From Methanomicrobiales archaeon (GTDB taxonomy: Archaea; Halobacteriota; Methanomicrobia; Methanomicrobiales; Methanospirillaceae): a stretch of DNA of 10,598 nt. The stretch lies in contig JAAZNH010000345.1 in NCBI GenBank assembly GCA_012798365.1, positions 1-10,598 on the forward strand, given 5' to 3'. The position numbers and the translations under genes were made by a program. Below, piece after piece: positions 1 to 5,880 of the stretch. A model generated the notes under the pieces. It saw nothing but the letters and a program-made list of their open reading frames with translations, was not told where the DNA came from and did not search any database. The number at the start of each line of letters is the position of its first letter. Within the stretch, counting starts at the first letter, position 1.

Positions 1-215
1 CGTTCGGGCGACGGGGAGTCCTGCTTGGTGCAGGGTATGTGGATCCCGGGTTCCGTGGCCAGCTGACGCTGTGCCTGACTAATATGGGAAGTGACGACAT
101 CGCGCTCCGGAAAAACGACAGGATCGTGCAGATGATTCTTCATGAAGTGCGGGAAGGCAATCATGGGTACTCAGGGCGCTACCAGGACAGCTGTGGCGCA
201 GTGGAGGCAAAGTGA
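1..215 (+). CDS. dCTP deaminase/dUTPase-family protein, C-terminal part
   Basis: Only the last 70 complete codons are present; the 5' end lies outside the window. The frame starting at base 3 reads through the family signature AGYVDPGFRGQLTLCLTN (bases 30-83), followed by a segment with RIVQM and a C-terminal YSGRYQDSCGAV. These are the trimer-core strands and the C-terminal closing segment of the dCTP deaminase/dUTPase superfamily, which supplies dUMP for thymidylate synthesis and removes dUTP. The Asp-Pro-Gly-Phe turn is intact. However, the residue matching the catalytic Glu of deaminases (E138 in E. coli Dcd, in the pattern VLE) is Cys here (codon 72-74). That favours a dUTPase-type or non-deaminating member over a true deaminase. 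The gene ends in TGA at 213-215 and overlaps the next gene by 4 bases (GTGA), so the two are probably cotranscribed. Superfamily assignment is firm; the exact activity is uncertain. Confidence 0.85.
   Translation, partial: FGRRGVLLGAGYVDPGFRGQLTLCLTNMGSDDIALRKNDRIVQMILHEVREGNHGYSGRYQDSCGAVEAK
203..207 (+). promoter_or_regulatory. Ribosome binding site for nrpR GTG start
   Basis: GGAGG lies four bases before the GTG at 212, inside the end of the upstream gene. It supports GTG as the real start and translational coupling across the GTGA overlap. Confidence 0.6.
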
Positions 216-1171
216 CGACACCGATCAGGACAGAACGGAAATATATTGAGATTCTGCGGATTCTCAAGGATCATCGTGATCCGATGGGAGCAAAGCGGCT
301 CTCCGAGCTGATGGCAGAGCGCGGTTTTGTCCTGAGCGACCGGGCAGTCCAGTATTATCTCAGTTATCTCGACTCGATGGGTTTTACGGAAAAAGTCGGG
401 AACATGGGCCGCATTCTTACGCCGGCCGGCATTGCGGAATCAGACAATGCACTTGTCGGAGACAGGATCGGATTTGTCATTTCAAAGCTTGAGCGCCTCG
501 CATACAGGAGCACGTTTGATCCTGCAACCGGCACCGGGGATGTTGCCTATAACCTCTCGGTCGTTCCCAAAGCCTCGTTTGAAAAGGCGCAGGCAGTGTT
601 TGATGCCGTGGCAAAGTCTGGCTGCGGATTTTTCAAATCCTATAAAATTATTGAACACGATCCCCGGATTCCCCCGGGCCATGTCGGTTTCATTACCTTA
701 TGCAGTATTTCCATGGATGGTGTGTTCCAGCGAAAGGGAATTCCGGTCAAGATGGCATTTGGCGGAAGGCTTGAGATCGAACGGGGAGTTCCTCTCCAGT
801 TCCGGGACCTGATTGGGTATCGCGGTACTACCATCGATCCCCTGGAATTATTCATTTCATCCGGCCTCACATCGATTGCTGACTATACGCGCACACAAAC
901 CGGCATCGCCCTTGCCAATGTCCGGGAAGTCCCGGCACCTGCCAAAAGTATGGTCGAAGAGACTATTCGTCTCATGAATGACTGCGGCTTTGTTTTTCCC
1001 ATCACCATGGGTACCCAGGTATTCAATCTGATGAAAACCCCGCACCGGATTTCGATTGTTGCGTTCAGCGGGTTGAACTACATTGGTAATTGTGTGGAGC
1101 ACGGTATTGAGATTAAAACAGAGATTGGTGCCGGCAATATCCGGTTCAGTAAAGTCCTGGATGGAACCTGA
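212..1171 (+). CDS. nrpR: NrpR-like transcriptional regulator, single NrpR domain
   Basis: This 319-aa protein has an N-terminal winged helix-turn-helix at about residues 8-75 (EILRILKDHRDPMGAKRLSE, then a recognition-helix region and GRILTPAG wing). One NrpR (DUF128-type) effector domain follows, from about residue 80 to the end. NrpR is the euryarchaeal repressor of nitrogen-assimilation genes (nif, glnA, amtB types); it binds operator DNA and is released by 2-oxoglutarate. Methanococcus NrpR has two such domains (about 540 aa). The single-domain form here resembles the Methanosarcina arrangement, where an HTH-bearing NrpRI works with a separate NrpRII. The GTG start is supported by GGAGG at 203-207, four bases upstream, and by the 4-base overlap with the preceding gene. 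The TGA stop directly abuts the stop of the convergent FtsZ-like gene. The family is clear; the regulon and any partner protein are inferred, and no nitrogen genes are visible here. Confidence 0.85.
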   Translation: MTTPIRTERKYIEILRILKDHRDPMGAKRLSELMAERGFVLSDRAVQYYLSYLDSMGFTEKVGNMGRILTPAGIAESDNALVGDRIGFVISKLERLAYRSTFDPATGTGDVAYNLSVVPKASFEKAQAVFDAVAKSGCGFFKSYKIIEHDPRIPPGHVGFITLCSISMDGVFQRKGIPVKMAFGGRLEIERGVPLQFRDLIGYRGTTIDPLELFISSGLTSIADYTRTQTGIALANVREVPAPAKSMVEETIRLMNDCGFVFPITMGTQVFNLMKTPHRISIVAFSGLNYIGNCVEHGIEIKTEIGAGNIRFSKVLDGT

Positions 1172-3454
1172 TTATTCCTGCGGGGGATCATCCGGCGCTT
1201 TCGCGCGCCGTATCATTTTTTTCACGATATGGTGGGTCACTTCATCATCATTGGTGCTGTGATCTCTTTCTTTGGGTGAACCCGGCTTTGAGAAACCTGT
1301 TTTCATTTTCAGGTTGTCGTGGAGAAGCGTAGAATCCCTAGCCCGTGTACCTGCATGCTTTTGCACTTCGGGCCCATCGAATATCCGGTCTTTTGCACGG
1401 ATCATGGGATCCTTGATTGCAATCGTCATCGTATCGGTTGGTTCTTCAGCGGGGTAAGTCTCATCAGGAGGTGGGGTAGGGGATATCTCCGGTTCGGGCT
1501 GCGGTGTTTCGATCAGTGGTTCCTGGGCACGATGTTCCGCATCCCGGGATGTGACCAGTTTTCGTTTTGAGATGACAACGGTTTTTTGTTCCGGTGGTTT
1601 TACCGGAATTTCCGGAACTTTTGCTGCCGAGGATTTATGGATGATGACCGGCTTTGGCCGTGGCTCTGTGGCTCTTTTTTCCGGTTCCGTGAATTCGCGG
1701 TCCTGCTGCAGGGGCTCTTCTGGGGCCGCGGGGGGTTTTCCCGGGATGGCCTTGAGCCGTTGTTTCTGGAGTTCCCGTTCAATTCTTAAACGTGCAGCAT
1801 CTTTTGTTTCGATTACGGACCGGCTTTTGTGGGGTGCGTGGGGTTCTGTTGATGCGGTATCTTTTTTGTTTTTGATGGCGAGGGAGTCAGTTTTTTCCGG
1901 AACCGGTGTGGGCTGATGTTTGTTGATCGGCGATTCAGCGGCCCGGGTCTGGAGTTCAACCGGGTCAGCAGAGACGAGAATACGCGGGCGGGCCGGGGTT
2001 CTTTTTGGTGAATCTGTGACAGGGGCGCCTTCGTGAGATACGGGACCTGATGGTTCCGTGGGCACTGCAGGATGTGCCGGGTGGGGGACCTGTGAGAGAT
2101 CGATGGTTTCCGGTTTTTGAGAGAATGTCCGTTCGGGCGTGGCGGAGCGGGCTGCAGGTTCAATTCCTTTCCGCATTTTTTCCGGAAGGACAATCATTTC
2201 ATCCCGGATTAACCCTTTTCCGGGTGTTCCGGAAACGTCTCCGCCCAAGCCGGCTCCCTGTTCTGAGCTGCCCTCAGTTCTTCTCCGTGACCATGATGTA
2301 TACTGCTCCCGGATCTCCCGGAGCTCACTGACCCGGGGGATATTCTCAAGACCCGAGAGCATGATGATGATGGCAACATTTTTGGTATTGACGACCGGGT
2401 AATCCCCCGATCGGGTCTCAAGGCCGGCGATACTCCGGTCAATCCATTTCCTGACTGTCATGAACCCCTTCATGGAGAGTTCATGGGACGGACCTGCGAT
2501 GAGGACCAGCGCTTTGTGGGCACTGGTCATGTCACAGGGTGTTGAGACTTCATGGTAGATTGCCTGTTTTGCAAGATCAACGATTCTTGAGGCCTTCTTC
2601 TTGTTCTCTTCATCAAAGACGCCCTGGGGGCGGAACTGGGAGAGGAACGCCAGCGGGTTGCTGGGAAGCCGCTCAACAGCATACCCGATTGTGATGAATC
2701 CCATTCCTTTCATGGTGTTGAGGACTTCACCGGAATCGAGGACCACTTCGGCAAGGTCAATTCCCCCGTCAGCCTTGAACTCCCCGGCCCTGAGGATGAG
2801 ACTGATTCTCCTGACAATGCCCTCATTGAGAAGATGGTAGGTTGCAAGTTCCGGCGAGAGTTCCGGTTCATCCTTTGCAAGGCCGAGCCTCTGGACAAGA
2901 CTCCTCTCCTTTTTTACCATTTTCGCCTGTAGGGCTTTGGTCTTTTTGTACCATGTTTCATTGTCAAACAGGATCATGCCATCCAGGAGCGGGGAGAGCG
3001 TATCGATATCATCGGCAGCTTTTGCTGATCGTTTCTCTCCTTCTGCAAGACACGGCAGGGTGACCAGTCCGAAGATCGGCTCAACAATGGAGGATCGCAG
3101 GCCCCCGATGACCTGCGGGGCAATATCTGCCATCCCCCCGCCAAGACCCAGGCAGATCAGGATTGCATCATTCTCGCTTGATTCCAGGTTGTGAACAAGA
3201 GAAATTATTTCAGAAATGTCGATTGTTGCCGTGGGCTGGGTTCCTGCATCCTTGCTGGAGATGATCGGGTCCATTGCAGGGAAGAAGACCCTGGACGTTT
3301 CCGGAAGGGCGGTCAGTTTTTTGAGTGCATCTTCATCAACATCCACAGCAAGGGCCTGGATGCATGCAACTTTGCTGCTCTTTCGGTCTGTCGAGTACAG
3401 GGTATCGACAATCCGGCATCCTGCCCCTCCCAACCCGATGGCAATGATTCGCAT
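1172..3454 (-). CDS. FtsZ-like tubulin-superfamily protein with long disordered tail
   Basis: About 760 aa from the ATG at 3452-3454. Residues 1 to about 375 resemble the FtsZ/tubulin GTPase fold: a T1 nucleotide loop GLGGAGCR (about 7-14), a T4-like loop GLGGGMAD (about 103-110), the FtsZ-like VTLPCLAEGEKR (about 131-142), and a T7-like segment GGIDLAE (about 230-236). In T7 the two catalytic acidic positions are Asp and Glu, while the FtsZ Asn is Gly. The T4 loop lacks the usual Thr-Gly of GGGTG. From about 390 to the end the chain is rich in Pro, Glu, Lys and Ser and looks disordered. It is interrupted by a short helical stretch (DAARLRIERELQKQRLKAI, about 553-571) and ends with a basic, probably helical EVTHHIVKKMIRRAK. 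The layout recalls FtsZ (core, linker, C-terminal peptide), but the tail is far longer. A TTG at 3464-3466 is an alternative start adding four residues. It is likely a filament-forming cytoskeletal or membrane-remodelling GTPase; its role is unknown. Confidence 0.75.
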   Translation of the reverse strand: MRIIAIGLGGAGCRIVDTLYSTDRKSSKVACIQALAVDVDEDALKKLTALPETSRVFFPAMDPIISSKDAGTQPTATIDISEIISLVHNLESSENDAILICLGLGGGMADIAPQVIGGLRSSIVEPIFGLVTLPCLAEGEKRSAKAADDIDTLSPLLDGMILFDNETWYKKTKALQAKMVKKERSLVQRLGLAKDEPELSPELATYHLLNEGIVRRISLILRAGEFKADGGIDLAEVVLDSGEVLNTMKGMGFITIGYAVERLPSNPLAFLSQFRPQGVFDEENKKKASRIVDLAKQAIYHEVSTPCDMTSAHKALVLIAGPSHELSMKGFMTVRKWIDRSIAGLETRSGDYPVVNTKNVAIIIMLSGLENIPRVSELREIREQYTSWSRRRTEGSSEQGAGLGGDVSGTPGKGLIRDEMIVLPEKMRKGIEPAARSATPERTFSQKPETIDLSQVPHPAHPAVPTEPSGPVSHEGAPVTDSPKRTPARPRILVSADPVELQTRAAESPINKHQPTPVPEKTDSLAIKNKKDTASTEPHAPHKSRSVIETKDAARLRIERELQKQRLKAIPGKPPAAPEEPLQQDREFTEPEKRATEPRPKPVIIHKSSAAKVPEIPVKPPEQKTVVISKRKLVTSRDAEHRAQEPLIETPQPEPEISPTPPPDETYPAEEPTDTMTIAIKDPMIRAKDRIFDGPEVQKHAGTRARDSTLLHDNLKMKTGFSKPGSPKERDHSTNDDEVTHHIVKKMIRRAKAPDDPPQE

Positions 3455-3760
3455 GATATGATCCAATAAAACCGGAAATGAGCGTTGTGCATTCCTTTGA
3501 TCGCGATGATAGTACCTGTGTACTGCCGTAGTTCAATATCTTATAGGATAATCGTTTATGAAGAAAAATAGTTTTTCCGTAAAAACCGGACGTTAGATCT
3601 TTTGAAAAAACACCAAATCACGCAAACGGTTCCCTGAATGAAGATTGCATCCTGCGTTTCACTCCGCTTGACTGGCAGTTTCCCTGTTTTTATGCCAGAC
3701 AAATTCCAAAAACGGCCGTTATAGGGGAATTCCCGCAGCGTTGCCAGCATAAAATGATAA
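3455..3760. other. Intergenic region between FtsZ-like gene and mer
   Basis: AT-richer non-coding sequence between two divergent genes. It contains a 6-bp inverted repeat CTGGCA/TGCCAG (3672-3677 and 3693-3698) with a 15-base spacer, another TGCCAG at 3742-3747, and a perfect 10-bp palindrome GGGAATTCCC at 3725-3734 about 30 bases upstream of the mer TATA box. These could be operator elements for mer, but none matches a site I recognise. A 64-codon minus-strand open frame (3556-3750) has no family resemblance and is probably not a gene. Confidence 0.5.
3536..3545 (-). promoter_or_regulatory. Possible TATA box for FtsZ-like gene
   Basis: On the minus strand this reads TATAAGATAT, about 85 bases upstream of the ATG at 3454. 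Initiation about 25 bases downstream would leave a leader of roughly 60 nt. The match to the archaeal TATA consensus is partial, so this is tentative. Confidence 0.3.
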
Positions 3761-3770
3761 TTTATTTAAA
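3761..3770 (+). promoter_or_regulatory. mer promoter TATA box
   Basis: TTTATTTAAA is preceded by the purine-rich AAAATGATAA, a plausible BRE. It is centred about 40 bases before the TTG start. Initiation about 25 bases downstream would fall just before the ribosome binding site, giving a very short leader. Confidence 0.6.
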
Positions 3771-3792
3771 CGCGTGTACGGTAATACTCAAT

Positions 3793-3799
3793 GAGGTGA
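3793..3799 (+). promoter_or_regulatory. Strong Shine-Dalgarno deciding mer TTG start
   Basis: GAGGTGA is complementary to the archaeal 16S rRNA 3' end (CACCTC) and lies six bases before the TTG at 3806. It fixes the unusual start codon. Confidence 0.8.
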
Positions 3800-3805
3800 A
3801 CTACC

Positions 3806-4792
3806 TTGACATATGGAATTGAATTCGTACCAGGAAATGTCAATGTAAAGCAGGTTGTCAACTATTGCAAACTTGCTGAATCCAAAGACATTGATTTTGC
3901 ATGGATCACCAACCACTACAACAACCGTCACTGCTACCCCACCCTTGCCGCTATCGCGCAGGCAACCACGACCCTGAAGATGGGCCCGGGTATCATGAAC
4001 GCATTTACCGACACTCCGGCTGCAATGGCATCTTTTGCCTGCACGCTCAACGAGATCTCTGACGGCCGTGCCGTTCTCGGTATCGGACCCGGCGACCTCT
4101 CGACCCTCCCCAAGCTGGCAATCAGCCCCGACAAGCCGGTTGGCCGCCTCGGCGAGGCAGTCGGACAGATCCGCAAGCTCTGCTCCGGTGAGGAAGTCAA
4201 GAAGTCTGGTCTCCAGTTCTTCGACTACGACGGTGCAAAGCTGACTGGTGTCACCCTGCCCGGAAAGAAGGGTATCCCGATCTACATCGGTGCACAGGGC
4301 CCCAAGGTCCTCGAGCTTGCCGGAACCATCGGTGACGGTGCACTCATCAACGCATCCAACCCCAAGGACTTCCAGGTTGCAATCCCGATCATCAAGGCAG
4401 CATGCGACAAGGTCGGCAAGAAGGGCTTTGATGTCGGTGCATACACCGCCATGTCCATCGACCAGAGCGAGAAGAAGGCACGCAACGCAGCAAAGATCGT
4501 TGCAGCATTCATTGCAGCAGGCTCCCCGCCCGACCTCCTGAAACGCCACGGCCTCGACCTTGACAATGTTGCAAAGATCAAGGCAGCACTCGGCAAGTTC
4601 GACTTCAAGAGCGTTGGAGAACTCGTTGGCGACAAGGAGATCGATGCATTCACCATTGCAGGTACCCCTGAAATGGTCAAGCAGAAGTGCGAAGACCTGA
4701 CCAAGGCCGGTGTCACCCAGATCATCTTTGGCTCACCCCTCGGTCCGGACATGACCAACTCGATCCGCCTGCTCGGCAAGTACGTCGTATAA
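3806..4792 (+). CDS. mer: F420-dependent methylene-tetrahydromethanopterin reductase
   Basis: This 328-aa protein has the usual length for Mer. It reduces methylene-H4MPT to methyl-H4MPT with reduced F420 in the cytoplasm, the step before methyl transfer to coenzyme M. It belongs to the F420-binding branch of the luciferase-like TIM-barrel family. Visible family motifs, in order, are GIEFVPG at the N-terminus, WITNHYNNR, GPGIMNAFTDTP, AVLGIGPGDLSTLP, IPIYIGAQGPKVLE, GALINASNPKDF, AAFIAAGSPPDLLKRHGLD, and near the end GVTQIIFGSPLGPD. The start is TTG, not ATG: the GIEFVPG motif begins three codons in, matching known Mer N-termini, and a near-perfect ribosome binding site precedes it. Codon use looks strongly biased, as expected for an abundant enzyme. 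The gene has its own TATA box and is followed by a hairpin/T-run, so it is probably monocistronic. Identification is secure. Confidence 0.97.
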   Translation: MTYGIEFVPGNVNVKQVVNYCKLAESKDIDFAWITNHYNNRHCYPTLAAIAQATTTLKMGPGIMNAFTDTPAAMASFACTLNEISDGRAVLGIGPGDLSTLPKLAISPDKPVGRLGEAVGQIRKLCSGEEVKKSGLQFFDYDGAKLTGVTLPGKKGIPIYIGAQGPKVLELAGTIGDGALINASNPKDFQVAIPIIKAACDKVGKKGFDVGAYTAMSIDQSEKKARNAAKIVAAFIAAGSPPDLLKRHGLDLDNVAKIKAALGKFDFKSVGELVGDKEIDAFTIAGTPEMVKQKCEDLTKAGVTQIIFGSPLGPDMTNSIRLLGKYVV

Positions 4793-4819
4793 GTGTGGAT
4801 CCAATACCTGCAGGGATTC

Positions 4820-4863
4820 CCGGGGCAGATTGCCCCGGCAACCTGTCAGATATTCTTTTTTAA
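4820..4863 (+). terminator. Hairpin plus T-run after mer
   Basis: CCGGGGCA (4820-4827) and TGCCCCGG (4831-4838) form a perfect 8-bp GC-rich stem with a 3-base loop, 28 bases after the mer stop. A T-rich stretch with six consecutive Ts follows at about 4856-4861. T-runs drive termination in archaea, and the hairpin may also protect the mRNA 3' end. Confidence 0.7.
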
Positions 4864-4916
4864 TGTCCTTTTCCTCTCTTGAAACAGGTTCATTCAGGCA
4901 AACTACTATCTCCTTG

Positions 4917-4942
4917 GGATCCTGATATTATCGTGAGGATCC
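4917..4942 (+). promoter_or_regulatory. Hairpin that could hide the GalT-like gene's RBS
   Basis: Two GGATCC hexamers (4917-4922 and 4937-4942) are self-complementary and 14 bases apart. Paired, they would cover most of the only Shine-Dalgarno candidate (GAGG, 4935-4938) and abut the ATG at 4943. A translational control role is inference. Confidence 0.35.
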
Positions 4943-5872
4943 ATGTTTTCGGTCACTGAAGTGGTCACCCCCCGAGGCACCCTCCAGTATCGCGAAGAAA
5001 AGTATTCGGGTTTCCGGTGCCGTATCTCTCCGGATCGGCGCATGCGACAGATTGATCAGTCCCCCTTTGCTCTTCCTGCGGTTGAAAACTGTCCGTTTTG
5101 TCCGGACCAAGTGTTCACGGTAACCCCGACATTTCCCGATGGCAGCAGGATCATCCGCGGTGAAAGTGTTACCTTTCCCAACCTGTACCCGTTTGGGGAA
5201 GGCCATGTTGTAACGGTTATCACACGAAACCATTCGGCGGATGTGTTTTCACGTAAGCAGCTTGTCGATGCATTCCGCGGGATATCTGAAGCGATTCTAC
5301 CGGTCGGTGGTTATTCGACCATCAACTGGAATTTCCTGCCATCAGCTGGAGCCAGCGTTATACATCCACACATGCAGGGATTGTCAGACCAAATGCCGAC
5401 CCATGTTGTATCACGCTATCTTAGTGCCTCGCACGAGCATTACAGCCGGTATGGTGTGAATTACTGGGATGCTGTTAAAGAGAAAGAAAAGGCCTCTGAT
5501 CGTTATCTTTTTGGTGAGGAGATTATATGGTCCGCCCATGCAGTGCCGCTTGGGGAACGGGAAGTGAGAGGGATTCTCCCCATAGCGACCATTGATGAAT
5601 TTGATGCGTATATCGATCTCCTGGCCCGTGGTGTCCTTGAGAATCTGACATTGTTCCGCAATCTGGGGACGTATGCATTCAACCTTTCCCTCTGTTTCGA
5701 TAAATCTCACAATACTGATGGGATGCGGGCTTTTTGCTCGATGATTTCAAGAATCAATCCCAACCCGACTTCAACGAGTGACTCGGCTTTTATGGAGCGG
5801 ATGCACCTTGAGCCGGTAATAATGACACTACCGGAAGATCTCGGGAAATTCTACCGAAAAGAAAAAAGATAA
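4943..5872 (+). CDS. GalT-like HIT-superfamily nucleotidyltransferase
   Basis: This 309-aa protein is related to galactose-1-phosphate uridylyltransferase, which transfers a nucleotidyl group between sugar phosphates through a His-linked intermediate. The zinc and catalytic residues known from E. coli GalT can all be located: CPFC at 50-53 (Cys50, Cys53), His97 in RNHS, and HPHMQ at 141-145. His141 is the fourth zinc ligand and His143 the nucleophile. Other matches are NLYPF (80-84), NWNFLPSAGASV before the catalytic motif, and a C-terminal HLEPVIMTLPE. The protein is shorter than bacterial GalT (about 350 aa) and diverged, so the sugar and nucleotide substrates cannot be assigned; many methanogens carry such a gene without a Leloir pathway. 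No classical promoter is clear; the T-rich 4856-4865 might act as a weak TATA box. It ends 8 bases from convergent mtd. Superfamily is firm; substrate unknown. Confidence 0.85.
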   Translation: MFSVTEVVTPRGTLQYREEKYSGFRCRISPDRRMRQIDQSPFALPAVENCPFCPDQVFTVTPTFPDGSRIIRGESVTFPNLYPFGEGHVVTVITRNHSADVFSRKQLVDAFRGISEAILPVGGYSTINWNFLPSAGASVIHPHMQGLSDQMPTHVVSRYLSASHEHYSRYGVNYWDAVKEKEKASDRYLFGEEIIWSAHAVPLGEREVRGILPIATIDEFDAYIDLLARGVLENLTLFRNLGTYAFNLSLCFDKSHNTDGMRAFCSMISRINPNPTSTSDSAFMERMHLEPVIMTLPEDLGKFYRKEKR

Positions 5873-5880
5873 AAAAAAAT
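5854..5880 (-). terminator. T-tract terminator for mtd inside the GalT-like 3' end
   Basis: On the minus strand this stretch is almost entirely T, with runs of eight and six. It begins immediately after the mtd stop codon. Oligo-T tracts suffice for archaeal termination. It lies mostly within the last codons of the convergent GalT-like gene, where it encodes the Lys-rich end RKEKR. Confidence 0.65.

Noticed and set aside
3630..3650. Possible C/D box guide RNA (CTGA followed by ATGAAGA)
   Set aside because: Only a D'/C'-like pair is present; flanking C and D boxes at the right distance are missing.
3725..3734. GGGAATTCCC palindrome as an NrpR operator for mer
   Set aside because: It does not fit the GGAA-N6-TTCC operator spacing, and 10-bp palindromes are expected by chance several times in a window of this size.
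3556..3750. 64-codon minus-strand open frame between the FtsZ-like gene and mer
   Set aside because: No family resemblance and no ribosome binding site; it lies in an AT-rich promoter region.
3788..4549. 253-codon minus-strand open frame opposite mer
   Set aside because: A shadow of the strongly biased codon use of mer; the Cys/Asp/Leu/Val-rich product has no motif, and mer is certain.
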